From the NCBI GenBank assembly GCA_030512335.1, contig JAULSU010000003.1, forward strand, positions 4,960,001 to 5,024,000: a stretch of DNA of 64,000 nucleotides, in the 5' to 3' direction. This document shows positions 11,418 through 24,080 of this stretch, piece by piece. Source of the stretch: Immersiella caudata. Its lineage: Eukaryota > Ascomycota > Sordariomycetes > Sordariales > Lasiosphaeriaceae. Positions within the stretch are counted from its first letter, which is position 1; each line of letters begins with the position of its first letter. The translations under genes and the position numbers were made by a program. The notes beneath the pieces are model-generated. The model was not told where the DNA came from. It did no database searches and worked only from the letters and a program-made list of their open reading frames with translations.

Positions 11418-11786
11418 AACTATCCTCCACATCCCGCCGTGGCAATCACCAACGCCCCATCCAGCACATACTGTTCATATAAACCTTATGACCTATGGTT
11501 CTACCTATTTTCACGCGTTAGAGATTTACGAGTTGGTTGTTTTCCCAAGTGGAGATGTCCATTCAGGCAGTATCGTATCCAATCATACGGGCTGAGAGCC
11601 CTCCAACCACGGCCATGATCGCCTTAGTCTCTCTCGATGCATCAGAAGGGAGATGAGAGTCATCCTCGATACTCCCAGAGGCCGCTATCGGTCTCCCACA
11701 CGGCGAAATCCGGGTCCTCTTCATGTACCCACTTCATCGCTCCAGTGTAGACATCCACCACGCGGTAGTCGCTGCTGGGTCGCAGG
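11418..11786. other. Region 5' of the HET remnant
   Basis: Balanced composition. A minus-strand open frame here contains DVYTGAMKWVHEEDPDFAV but I cannot assign it to a family. The expected N-terminal HET core of the downstream gene is not found in the plus frames. Confidence 0.35.
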
Positions 11787-12920
11787 ATGTTGTCTCTCAC
11801 CGGGTTCGAGTGCGTGTGGACTTGTGACGAGACGATGGATTGCGAATGCTGGTACAGCCAAACAGTACTAGAGAACCAAGTTCCGGACGCGAAGAAGGGA
11901 CAGCTGTGGGAGAGCACGCTGACGTACCGCCCGGTGCAGCGGCTTCGGAGGGCCGCGGTCGAGGGCCGCATCACGGACGACCTCCCGTGCACGGCTACCA
12001 TTCGCAATACGTGGAGACAGCTCGTGGTCGACTACACGCAGAGGGAGATCACCGTGGAAAGCGACAAGTTGATTGCCCTCAGCGGTATGGCTCGGGTGTT
12101 TGGAAAGGTCTTCTCAATGCTCTCGGAAGATTGGGACAATGCGACGCCGGCTTACCTGGCCGGCATCTGGAGGGACAATCTTCATCAGGACCTGCTGTGG
12201 TTTGGGAGGCGGTTCCCAGAGCAGATGACCACGGCGGTCAACCTCGAGGGCGATGGCACTACATCGTCGGGCACGACGCAGCAGCAAAACGATATCGCCA
12301 ATAAGGCTGCTCAGGCCGCCGCTCAGCGGCTCAAGTCGTTCCATGACCGTCCAGCAAAGCCAGCAAAGTATCGAGCGCCATCTTGGTCTTAGGCGTCTTC
12401 CAACTTTTACGTCTCGTGGCTCCTCGACATCACAAAGTGGGATGTTGAAATGAAAGAGGGCGAACACTCGACGAGCATAACGCCGTACATAACCCTCGTC
12501 GGGGGCCAAATCACCGGAAGCCCGGATAAGTACGGCGCCGTCTCGTCTGGATCGATCACGGTAAAGGCACCCATCGTGGAAGTCAGACGGCGACGGGTTC
12601 CGCTCTCTACAGATGACAAGGAATACATGCAAGCAGTCAATGTCCGATACTCTCCTCTCATTCAAAAAGCCGCAACGCCCGAATCGCAAGCGTCTGTCAA
12701 TAAGGCCGTCTCGCAAACTGCTGACAAGGCCTTTTACGCGTTTATGCGCTCTCAAGACGGCCACGTCTTTTCTTACTTCCCAGATGATGAGTTTAAGTCG
12801 AAGGCGGTCGCGCGCCAAGAGAGGCGTACAGGTGTTTGTTCGATCCTTGGACGAAGGCTTGCGGGGTGGAGGATTGTGAATGCAAGAGTGGCTGGTCAGA
12901 GGAGTCGTTTTGGTGTTTAA
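11787..12920 (+). pseudogene. HET-domain (heterokaryon incompatibility) protein, 3' part with Trp-to-stop
   Basis: One plus-strand frame of 378 codons resembles the second half of HET-domain proteins: FECVWTCDETMDCEC, then YTQREITVESDKLIALSGMA, then PAYLAGIWRDNLHQDLLW and YRAPSWS. HET proteins mediate allorecognition cell death in filamentous ascomycetes. The frame is interrupted once by TAG at 12390-12392, exactly where the family consensus YRAPSWSWAS has Trp. It is a TGG to TAG change, which is RIP-type because the opposite strand goes CA to TA. The same frame then continues to 12920. The N-terminal HET core is absent, so the copy is truncated as well as interrupted. Confidence 0.8.
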
Positions 12921-12993
12921 GGGTTAACAGAGTCGCGATCCGAGTAGATTCTCAGCCCACTCGCCTCCAGGATGGCGGGAGGGATCGGGACAA

Positions 12994-14917
12994 GTGAACC
13001 AGAAGATGACAGCACATTTGGCCTTGGCACGGCCGAGATCTGGTCTGCCCCGCCTTCGGGAGTCAGCTGCGCTTGAGGAAGTTTTACAACACCCTGGTCA
13101 ATATCTTGATCTCCTTTCGGTCGATGACGCAGCTGAGTTGATCAACGAAGCCTTCATGACCGAACCTTCACGCCGCTCGCATTACACGCTCTTAAAGGAG
13201 TTGCTCAAACCCGCGAAGCTGACCGTCCCCGAGAAGACAACGGAACTGGTCAAATATTACAACTCCTATACCGTGGCCCACGTGTATATTGAGAAGTCGC
13301 AGGAAGCTGTGGACAGGTACTACGACATCCCTACTCTCACAGCCCTTCAGATAGCTTGCGACACGTAAGAATGTAACTTAAAGAAGTTACGCTTCCTAGT
13401 TAAGACGGTTAGTGTTAACATTAACGCGCGCTTTAAGTACTATAATAAGGAGAAATACTTAAGAGAAGTTAAGATTACACCTGGTGGGACAGCTTTACAT
13501 ATACTTACTTTTACCAAGCACTATTAACAGGTGGAAAGCCTTTGTTATCTCCTGGCTCACGGCACCGAAGTTAACGCCCTTAATAAGAAAGGCCACTCCC
13601 CTTTACACATCGCTGCCGGGAAAAAAATTAAGTCCAGCACTAGACACGACATAAAAAGCGTGTAAGGGGCGGCTGTTACCCAGGTGCTTTTTAATCACGG
13701 CGTAAACCTAAATCTGCTTAATAAGTAGGGACTGTCACCAGTGTATAAGTCATCTGCTACTCCAAAAGTAGTACAGGAACTTCTTACTTAAGGTGCCAGT
13801 CCCGCGTTAGGTAAACGCCTCCCCGTCTTTAAGGCTATCTTTAACTAAAATCTAACGGCGCTTAAGCTCTTACTTAATAATAGTGTTAGCGCTAACTCCG
13901 TCGAGAAGACGCGTTATACACCGTAAATTTACTATACCGTAAAAAAGACTGTAAATTATATGCTATTATATGCGCGGCCTTTACGAAGAAGCTTAATTAT
14001 CATTATAAGACGCTAATACCGTTATTCCACACGTTTATTATCCGCAGCACTAACCTATACGCTCCCCATAATAACGATAAAACGGCTGTCCACTTTCTCT
14101 TCAAGTTCCCTAAACTTCTTATCTAAAATAAGCTTTTAAGCGACCCTTATATATTAAAAATCGACTTTAACCGTCGTAACTAACGCAGTAAAACTGTCTT
14201 AATAGCTATATATACAGCTGCCCACCTAGGCGACAAAGGCGGGAAAATTCTAAAACTATTATACATATCCTGGAACACAGCGGCGATACCACTCTTATGG
14301 TATACACTCTTATATCTTACGTTACGCTTCCTTTATCCGGAGATTTACGATCTGTTACTCTTTAAGGGTGTAAACCTCCTTAAGGCGGATCCGACCGGTT
14401 AAACCGCTCTATACCACATCACTAACCAGATTAACCAAATAAGACGCCTATCCCCCTCCTGTTTAAACTAAAACCTACCAGCAGATTACCCAGATAAGTG
14501 CCTTACCCTCTGGAACAGTTTCCTGGCCTAAGGTGGCTCCAACAATACGGTTAATAATAAAGGTAACACCCCTCTCTATACTTACCTCTTGTCAGGCGTC
14601 CGCGTTTCCAGCTATCGGCCAGATGATACCTCTAAGTCGGATGAAGCCTGCCATCTCAGGATATACGATAATTTATTTCCCTCTAACAGCGGAGTTAATA
14701 TCTCTATAGTCAATAACAAAGGGGAGATAATACTCCATGTTACGGCAAGACGAAATGTTGGGTACGGGTAAGAGAAGGAACACGATAAGAAGGTGTTTCT
14801 GGCTTTGGTGGCGAAAGGGTTAGACCCGCTATAGCAGGATAAGAAGGGAGGGGTGCGTTGGATGTGGTAAGTGCTTGCGAGAAGGTGGAAATTGTTGGGG
14901 CTTTTGCGAGGGGGTGA
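12994..14917 (+). pseudogene. Ankyrin-repeat protein gene, 3' two thirds RIP-degraded
   Basis: It begins with an open frame (12994-13368, MNQKMTAHLALARPRSG onward) of balanced composition. Directly after, the DNA turns AT-rich, but ankyrin repeats are still readable in the same frame: LLAHGTEVNALNKKGHSPLH at about 13550-13612, LLNNSVSANSVEKTRYTP near 13870-13920, and near the end NNKGEIILHVTARR at 14720-14755. The C-terminal end VEIVGAFARG stops at 14917, in a different frame from the start, so an indel or lost intron lies between. Ankyrin arrays are a common C-terminal sensor of fungal NLRs and also occur alone. The adjacent same-strand HET remnant suggests a shared allorecognition locus (inference). 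Confidence 0.75.
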
Positions 14918-15097
14918 CCGCTTATTAGAGCTTCATGTGTTCTGTTTTTAGGTTTCTATTTTTAACGTTATTCCAATTTTAGGCAAGGATTTCAGAGTGT
15001 CTCTTACCAAAGACTATAGCAGCTTTATTACTATGCCGCTCACTCGTAACACGATGGCAACCATCTTTCTTAACAACCAGATCTTTACACTTCCCCG
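14918..15097. other. Short spacer
   Basis: AT-rich transition between the ankyrin relic and the next open frame. No feature seen. Confidence 0.4.
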
Positions 15098-15481
15098 GTG
15101 GTGGCGGGCGCAGCGCTTACTAGCCACCACGCCTCAGCTCAGAATGCAGACGTCTCTGCAGCTATCTCTGGAGCTTCTTTAAATCCACCGCCTTTGCAGG
15201 ATGCCCACGATCCTCGACATGGCTGTCCTGGAGACTCACCGGACGACGCATTCCTATATAGCGATAACGAGTCAAATTGCGATGATTCCGACAACTGCGA
15301 TGACGGCCAATCTGAAGCTACCTTCCCGCCACCGGACGAGCATCTAACTGCTCCTAACAACGGCGTTACCACTACAGTAGGCGGCAAAAAGTTTGTGGCT
15401 TATGTGGTACAAAATTTGGATTCAAACTTTTTGCCGCCCACTGTACGGATGTCCGCCCCAAAAGTTCTGTCCAGGCGCTAA
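15098..15481 (+). CDS. Hypothetical acidic fragment running into a transposon
   Basis: A 127-codon open frame of balanced composition, rich in Asp, Ser and Asn. It contains YSDNESNCDDSDNCDDGQS. Its last dozen codons are the terminal repeat of the Tc1/mariner element that starts at 15444, so the original 3' end has been cut off. I do not recognise the family. It could be the remnant of a regulatory protein tail or chance open sequence. Confidence 0.25.
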   Translation: MVAGAALTSHHASAQNADVSAAISGASLNPPPLQDAHDPRHGCPGDSPDDAFLYSDNESNCDDSDNCDDGQSEATFPPPDEHLTAPNNGVTTTVGGKKFVAYVVQNLDSNFLPPTVRMSAPKVLSRR

Positions 15482-16875
15482 TTACGCCACCCCCTTTATA
15501 TACATACTATTCTGGCCGCTACCCCGCCCCTGGCTAGAAACCCCGCACATCAACCTGTTAACATAACAAAATGCCTCCTAATACCAGTCTTACCACACAA
15601 GCTCTTATTATTACGTTAAGATCTCCAGTTAGTGGGAAAACCTCTGTTTAAATCTATAAAGAAACTGGTATATCTGTTTAACAGATTAATCGTATCTATA
15701 CTTAAGCTATTAAGCGTAGGTTTTAAGCTAAATTACCGGCCGTTTCTTTTAAAGGATAAATGGCTTAAAGATACTCCCCGTTCTGGCCGTCTATTAAAAC
15801 AAACCCCTGAAAATATCAAGAAAGTTATCATTAAGGTGTGAACTAATCGATACAGGTGTGAGAAATCTATGACTGATCTGGCTGGTAAGTTTAGCCTTAA
15901 AGGGATTAAGATCTTAGTTATAACGATCTTTTAGATCTTTAAAAAAACAGGTTTTAAAAAAACCAAACTAATAAGGAAGCCTGGATTAACAAAGAAGATA
16001 AAGGATAATCGCCTTTAATAGTATTTAACTTATTAAGATTAGACTTTAAAAGATTAAAAACAAGTAATTTAATCAGATAAAACAACTATTATTCTTCTTT
16101 ATCGTCGTAGTGGTTATCAAATCTGGAAGATAAAAGATAAACGATTTATATAAAGCGCTATTTATGAGTATTAAAAGGTCTTTTTCATTATTAGCTTCCA
16201 GAAATAAAACAAGAAAAAGAATAAGTAGAGAAAGCTATTAAAAAGATGAATAAAGAGCTGGAACCTGTTTTTCAAAAGGAATAGGAGCTTTAAACTAGAA
16301 TAAGGAGGTTATTATTAGCCTTTATTCCTACCCCAGTGGAGATGGAATAAAAAGAATGGCAAACTAGTTAGAGAATTTAAGGGTGGGATTAACTGGTATT
16401 TTTATTAAACGAAAATCCGTTTTCTTAAACTCTTTCCTTTTATAAAAAAGTGTGAAAAGGACTAACATAATACGATAGTTTAAAAAGATGGCGCTTTAGC
16501 ACACGCTTACTATATTTAAAATCGGATTTACAGCCTTTACTAAGTTAAACGACTCCTTTAACCAGGTAACTCGCCTGACCTAAATCTAATTAAGCTATAT
16601 TAGCTATGGATAAAAAGATACACTACGAAAAAAGGGGCTTTAAGAAAGCCGTTATAAGACTATTAAAAAGTGGGAGTATTACTGGAAAAAATTAAAGCTA
16701 AAACAGATTTAGGCTTGGTTTATAAAGATTCCTTGGCATATTAAGTAAATCATTTAATTAGGTGGAGGGAATACATATAAAGAGGGCTGAAAAAAGGGGG
16801 TGAAAGCTCACATATATATATAAAGGGGGTGGTGTAATTAGCGCCTGGACAGAACTTTTAGGGTAGATATCCGTA
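15444..16875 (+). mobile_element. Tc1/mariner-like transposon, copy A1 (RIPed)
   Basis: 1432 bp with ~60-bp terminal inverted repeats starting TACGGATGTCC and reading inward through CCAGGCGCTAATTACGCC. TA is at each border (15444-15445, 16874-16875), the superfamily's target. The degraded plus-strand transposase starts MPPNTSLTTQALIITLRSP near 15571, with HTH-like sequence, then TPRSGRLLKQTPENIKKV, and near the end pieces of the DDE domain such as PGNSPDLNLI and TTKKGAL. Stops occur throughout. It has a sister copy at 46314-48299. Confidence 0.9.
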
Positions 16876-17334
16876 CTAGTGCGTGCCTTATTTTCCTATC
16901 GCTAAAGTGGGCTATAAACTAACACACCTAAGCAGATAAAAATATTAGCGCTACTCCCTTTATCAGTAGTAATAGTAACGTAAGTAAACCTTTAATCAGT
17001 AAAGCTAAACCTGACGACAAATCTGTATTAACCTAACACTAGTAGCCTCAAAGCTTAAAATGGTCTCTAACACTATTATACATCTCACTTAAAACTCCAC
17101 ACGTAAAACAAGACCAGCCAGCTTTAATATCCAGCTATTAACCTCCTTATGCGGGAATTCCTTCTTAATAAAGGCTGAAGTGCCTTAAACAACCCAGACT
17201 TTTTACTCTTTATTAACGTGTATAAAGCCGTTCTAGTAAAAACACTGTAAAACTTATAGCGGAGCGTATGATTAGGCTTATAAGCAGTAAAAGTGTAATT
17301 ATAAAGTGACTTATCTATTTAAAAGTGGGGTTAT
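16876..17334. other. RIPed spacer between transposons
   Basis: AT-rich with stops in all frames. A few near-coding stretches are visible but none is assignable. It ends with a purine-rich motif (AAAAGTGGGG) just before the Gypsy LTR. Confidence 0.45.
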
Positions 17335-18060
17335 TGTGACGACCTGCGGGCCACCCTTGTGGCCGGCACGGGCCGACGTGTCCCCGCAGGCGCAACAGTG
17401 CGAACCACCGTACAAACACCCAAAAAGACTGGGTGATCACCCTGGTCAACCTAAGAGGAGAGTGATCACAATAAATGCCAAGAACTGGTGATCACTCCGT
17501 TCACTCGGGAACGTAGGTGATCAGGGTGATCAAGGTACAAGTTACATTATCACTAGTTGTCAGAAACACTGCACCGTGGAATGGGTGGAAACGATGGGTA
17601 GCAATTGCTTGATTGTATTGCTTGTGGAGGTTCTGGCTGAAAGCCAGAACCTCCTTCTTTATAGACCACTTCGTAGGATTCAGTTTCGTCAACACCATGG
17701 CTGAGGCTGACTGGCGTTCAGGCAGTGCTAGGCATTCAGTCAGCTTCGCTGACCGGAAGCCAAGGGCCCCCTGAACCCCTTTCTTTCTGACACTAGTTAG
17801 TATAGATAGCTATCATCGTACTCACGATGGTGTGAGGAACCTTCTGTTCCTCACCCAAGTATTCGCTTATTAATTGAACCAACTTCGATTGTGTCCTACT
17901 GCACCAACACCGGGTGTTGCTCTGTACTATAGTGACATACGACCGTATTTGACCAGTGAACCCCGTCTGTAAGGACTTGCCTCTGTACTACTCCTCTCTA
18001 CCCCACCCAACCTATCCAGCGACCCTGCCGACCGTCTGTCAACAGGCCGAGGTCGTAACA
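17335..18060 (+). repeat. 5' LTR of Gypsy copy 1
   Basis: It starts TGTGACGACCTGCGGGCC and ends GAGGTCGTAACA. With the nested small element removed it is 486 bp, the same as the solo LTRs. The U3-like part has the GATCACC/GGTGATC palindrome array. Confidence 0.92.
17558..17792 (-). repeat. 235-bp TG..CA small element, copy 3 (TSD CTAGT)
   Basis: It starts TGTCAGAAA, ends TTTCTGACA and is flanked by a perfect 5-bp duplication CTAGT (17553-17557, 17793-17797). The other LTR copies show the empty site at the same position. It is inverted relative to copies 1 and 2. Confidence 0.93.
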
Positions 18061-20599
18061 CTACCGCTTCCACCTCCACTCCTAAGGAAACCCCTTTAAA
18101 GCTTACTAAAAGCAGTAATAAGGAAGACGAACTTATTAAAGCTAAGCTTAATAAATTGATAAAAAAATCGTTATTTCCCTAACTAAGGCTTTCAGGGACA
18201 CGTTAAAGGTGTCCTCTTTAAAGGTTAAAACGGGGAATCCGCCGATATTTTTAAGGAAGGCCTTGAAACTCTTACTATAACTTACACACCTTAAGTTTAT
18301 CTTTTACCTTTAAAAAATCGATAACGTAATTATTAAAGTCCTTTATACAGCTTTATAGATAAGTGGAGACCTAAACCTTTAATTTAAAGGAATTGTTAAT
18401 AATTACTTCGCTAACACCACAGATAAAAGGCAAGCCATTACAATTAAGGTTTTTAACAAGGTCAAGGAATAAGTTAATTTGAAGGAAAAAATCATTAAAA
18501 TGTACAGAGAACGTAATAAAAAGAAGTAATTAAAAGACCGCTTAAAACGTTTAACTTAAATAGGGTCTGCTGCCTCTTACTTATCTGCCTTTAACCGGGA
18601 TCACTATTATATTAATTAGGATAAATCCGCCTTAAAGCACCGCTTTTATGAGGCATTTAAGCCCCAGGTTAAAAATAAACTGTGTAAACTGGACTATTAC
18701 GAATTCGATTTCGATAAGTATATAAACGAAGTCATTAAAATCGACGCCCACCTGTATAAATAAAAGATAAAAGACTAAGGGTGTTATTAAACACCTAAAC
18801 CTTGACTAAAGGCTAATAAAGGAAAGAAATACTAATATCGAAATACCACTTATAATACCCACCTAAGACTGATAGAAATTAACATAATTAGTAAAAACAG
18901 TAAAAACACCAAAGATTTAAAGCCTAGGCCACAGGATAAGTTTAAAATCCAGTGCTTTAATTATAATAAACACGGTCATTACGTATAAACCTACTAGTAA
19001 GAGAAAAAAAAGGGTAAGTTTAAACTTTTACTTAAGGGGAAAACTATTTACTTTACTAATAAAGGTAAAGTTATTATATAAATAGTTAACTTAAAAAGTG
19101 ATAATTAACTAAACTTAATATTTAAATATAATAGTTAATTAAAATGAAATAATAATAATAATAATATAACTAAGACCATATTTAATAATTATTAAAAATA
19201 AGTGCTACTTAAAAGAAATAATGTAAAGTTAGTGGAAGGACTTATTAAGGAAATAAACCAGCTTTACATTAAGACACGCTATTACCTATTAACAAGTACA
19301 CCACCTAAGAACAAAAGGTAAGGGATTAAAAACTTAAAATACCTATCTTTAATCTAAAGGAATAACTAGTAACGCTGAAAACTAACTTACCTAAGCTAAG
19401 TAAGGCTCCCTAGGGGGTGTAGGTCGCCGAAGACCGACCTTTAGAAGGAGTGCTTACACGGGACGAAATACCTAAGGTGCAGATCAATAAAGATCGACTT
19501 AAAAGAAGGATTTCAGTCTTATTAAATTAAAGAAGACTTTAAAGTTTATAAAAGATAATAAAACCTTTTATATATGATATATTCCCCGATTAGATTTAAA
19601 CTGCACGAGAATATTAGGTATAAAGTATATTATATAAAAACTTACCCATTATTAAAAGAGAATAACAGTAACACCGTATTTAAGTAGCGGTAAATTAAAA
19701 TATACTAGTAGGAGGATTAAAAAGCGTTTCCGTAAAGAATTACTATTAGTTCTTTAACACTTAATAAGGCTATGTCTTTATAGCTAGGTACCTGGGAAAT
19801 TACAACATAGCTTTTAGCCCGAAAACACTTTACCGGAAGACGCTAACTAAAATTTAAGCAGTTAAAAGGGATATAAGTACTATAACTGAGATAAATATAA
19901 CTTTCACACTTAAATGGTAGTTTTATAACGTTATAAGAAGATTCGCTAACGAGTTAAAATTCGATTAAAGGGTAAAAGGGATCTTTAATCCCTTTAACTT
20001 TATTTATTAATGGGGAGATTAAAAGGAAATCCCTGTGATAAAACGAACTATTATAAAAAGAACGCTTTATATACCAGGCTTTAACGTACACCAATCCACC
20101 TTAAAAGCCCTTTGCAGTAAAAGGGATTATTAATAAATCCTATAGATCAGCTACGTCTATAATTTCTACGACCTTCGCTCTTACAGGGGAATAAAAAGTA
20201 CTATAACCACTAGCCCACTGTTTAGGAAGGGGGAGCTGTGGCCTATATATATAAAGATATACCTTTGAAGTATTATAAGGTACTTTTAAGGGAAAGGAAC
20301 CTTATAATAATAAATCTTATCCTAAAGTAATACACGGATAAAAAAGTAAAAGAATTAACAATAGCCCGATACCTATAGCCGACCTACCTAATCTATTAAG
20401 AGCTAAAAACCCGCGATTAGTATTACTAATTTTACAGGGGAACGTATAATAATAACGTTTTTAGGACTAATATATAGCCCTTTATCCTTAAGGTTAAACG
20501 GATATGTATTATTAAACTACACAAGGTCTGTTAAAACCTGAAGAAGGATACTTAAACAACTTTTATACCACGTTTAAGTAATCCACGATATCTACCCTT

Positions 20600-21545
20600 A
20601 AATCCACTTAAGAAACGGATTTAAGCCCTTTACTAGGGCTAGAAACCAGTGAACCGCTAACTGGTAAAAACCACAAGACGGAGAAAAGGCACTTATCGGT
20701 TAGGTTAAAAAATACCTTTTAACGATAAAACTGTTATAATAACACACCTTAAGGAAAAAAGAAATTATTAACCTGTTTATTTAAATACTACAGACGGGCT
20801 TAAAAGGCCTTTCCACACTCAAGTAATAATTAACAGCGGTAATACTACTAATATTATTAACCTAAAATTAATTAATAAAAAGTAACTCCTTTATTAGAAA
20901 CGGGCCTTATTTAAGATCTTTAAGGAATACCGGAAGTATTTAGTGTTTAGAGAAAAGCTGTTACATTTATTAGATTACAGACCTTTTAACTGTAAGATTA
21001 AGTTAAAGCCAGGGGCTTGGTTAAAATCTTTCTTAATATATCACCTTAGACTATGTTAAGTTAAAGCCCTTTAAGAATATATTAAAGAGAACCTTACCTT
21101 GGGATTTATCTAGGAATTACAGTTATTAGCAGGTTATAAGATATTATAAAAAATTAATATCTTTTACCCCTGATTAATAAGTTTGGTAAAAGGATTACTA
21201 GAGCTAATTGATTCTTTTCCTGTAACTCTCTTAACACTTTTAACTATAGTTAAATCGCCTTTAGAGATAAGTGGAAAACCGCCTTCCGGACACACCTAGG
21301 TTATTATAAGTACCGCGTGATACCATTTAAACTCACTAATACCCTGGTAACCTATTAAAATATGATTAATTATATCCTTTATCTATTTATCGATAAGTGT
21401 ATATTTGTTTATCTTAACGATATCTTAGTTTACTTAAAAGGAGATAAGGAATACCGTAAATACGTCCACCTAATCCTCTTTACGTTAAAAAAGGTAAACC
21501 TAACGCTTAACCTGAAAAAAGTTGATTCCACGTCTAGGAACTAGA
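20600..21545 (+). pseudogene. Reverse transcriptase region of Gypsy copy 1
   Basis: Broken RT domain. The open stretch 21362-21544 holds the catalytic box as VYLNDILVYLKGD, where the first catalytic Asp of YLDD has become Asn (a G-to-A change), followed by LFTLKKVNLTLNLKK. The region 20620-20900 matches the older copy 3 at 26160-26460. Confidence 0.85.
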
Positions 21546-23962
21546 TTTTTTAGGATTTAAGATCTTACCCGGAAAAATAATAATGTAAAGGTTAAAGGTT
21601 GAAGCGATCTTTAACTGGTTTATACTTATCTTGTAAAATAAAGTTTAAGCCTTTATCGGATTTACAAATTACTACTGACGGTATATATATCGGTATGGTA
21701 AAATCACCGGGTTTTTATATAACCTTATAGGTGAAGGAAAACCGTTTATTTAAACAGAAATATAATAAAATGTATTTAATAGATTAAAATATACTTTTAT
21801 AACCGCCTTAGTACTTATATTACCCGATTTTTTATAATTATTCAAAGTCGGAACAGACACCTTTAATTATACTTATAAAGGAGAACTAAACTAATAAAGT
21901 AAGGATAATCTTTGGTACTTAGTTACCTTCCTTTTGAAAAAGAATTTGAGGATTAGCCTTTAGATACCGTATTTACGATAAAAAGCTTATAGTAATTATC
22001 TGGTGTTTTTTGGAATGGGCCTTGTACTTTAGTGGTATAGAAGAACCTGTTGAGGTTCTCTCCGACTATAATAACCTGCGGTATTTTTTAATAAAGAAAC
22101 TTAGCTTTAGATAAGCTAGATAGGCCGAGTTAATAGTATTATTCCACTTTAAAATCCGCTATATTAAGGGCTTTAAGAACGGTAAGGCTAATACATTAAG
22201 CCGACGTGAGGATTATAAGGAAAACGTAAAGGATTTAAAACTTTTTACGATGTTTATAAAAGCTGTAAATAGTATTTTAATATATATACTATAGATCTCT
22301 GATAATTAAATGCCAAAGGAAACCTAGATTTTTATAAACCAGTGTCTAGATTAGACACTTAATAACAGCCTCTAGCTTTTTACTAATATCTATTAAAAGT
22401 ACTATATAAAGTGGGAATAAAAGGACCTTTAAGTAAGGAGAGAAGATATCGTACGGAACTGTGATATTTCCTGCTAAGTTAAAAAGCCTTACCCCAATTA
22501 TAAGGAATATAGTAAAACGTTAAAAGGAATAAAGGGAGGATTATAATTATAAGACCTCTTTTTCTTTTGAGGAAAACCTTATATTTACAACCTAGGAAAA
22601 CAGAAGAAATTTATCTAATAGACATATAAAGTAAAGATTAAAAGATATATAGGAAAAGTAAAAACATTATTATAAGTATAATACAGATATACCTTCCTAG
22701 GAATAAAAAAGCTGGTAAAGGAGGTTATCGATAACTGTGATATCTATAGTTAAACGAAAACACGTAGATATAAGCCTTATAGACTTTTAAACCTCTCCCG
22801 ACCCTTAGCGTGCTATAGAGTTTTATCTTAACAGATTTTATCACTAAAATCCCCGATTTAAATGTTAGTTACGACTTTAACTAGGTAATTATTAACAGAA
22901 TGATAAAATGGGTATACTTCTTATTATATTTAATATAAACGACGGCCCAATAACTTACTTACCTTTTTAAACGGTATATCATCTTTTAACACCTTTAACC
23001 TAATAATATTATTTTTAACTGAGATAAGCTGTTTATATTTAAGTTTTAGTAAGGGTTGATGTAATAAATAAGTGTGAAAAGCAAGTTATTAACAGCCTTT
23101 TACCTTTAGACCGACGGATAAATAAAGCGCTTAAATCAGGCCCTCAAAACTTACCTTTAAGTATTTGTTAATTTCGAATAAAATAACTGGTTTAAGCTGT
23201 TATTAACAGCACAGGTAACCTATAATACTACTATTATCAAGTTAATAAAAGTCTCTTTATTTTTTACACTTTTCAGTTAAGAACTAGAACTCCGCAGAGG
23301 ACCGCTTACAGACGTAGTTTAAACTGTTATCTAAACTACTAAACTTTAAGAGTTATACGATTACCTTGGGGTTAAGCTTAAAATTACCTGTAAACGAATA
23401 AGGGGTATTATAATAATAAAAGAGCTAAGGGACTAACTCTTTAAAAGGGGGACCTGGTTTACCTTTTTTTATAAAATTTACACACCTAATAGCTAAGCCG
23501 TAAGCTTAACTTTAAAAAACTTAGACTGTTTCTTCCTAAAAGGAAGATCGTTACCTTTGACTACGAATTTAACTTACCCACTTTTATAAAGGTGTAGACT
23601 AAGGTCTTTTATATCTCCCTTTTTAAACTGATATTAAGGAACGTCTTAATCGAGAAAAAGATTAAAGTGTATGCTAATAAAAAAGACTTCGATATTAAAA
23701 GGTTTTAGATTTATAATATCGTAAAGGTAAGCTCTATTATCTTATTAAATAGCTAAATTACAGCCTTAAGTTAAAATTTTAAGAGCTAGTTAATAATTAA
23801 GAAATTCTACCGTGAAAACCCAGACCAGCCTAAACTAGTAAAAAGACACTAGTCCTAAAGGACCACAGTGCGAAAGGTATTATAATGGCATTGTTAACTA
23901 TATAAAAAGGACTGTTTAACTTATAGTTTCACCTGATAAGAGAAATAGTAAGCTAAGGGTAG

Positions 23963-24080
23963 TAACCCGTATGGGATTTAAACCTATAACCTCCTGTTAA
24001 GGATTTTTTATACCGTATACCCTAAGTTTATTATATAAAAAACAAAGAATAAGCGCGCTTATTACTACGTTAACGGATTA
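23963..24080 (-). ncRNA. tRNA-like segment in Gypsy copy 1 (RIPed)
   Basis: The RIP-damaged counterpart of the tRNA-like segment at 38826-38941. It lies at the same place in the element (after the chromodomain, before the 3' LTR) and antisense to it. The box-B-like part reads GGTTTAAATCCC. It is listed as a homologous segment, not as a working RNA. Confidence 0.45.

Noticed and set aside
12114..12818. 234-codon minus-strand frame
   Set aside because: Antisense shadow of the HET remnant.
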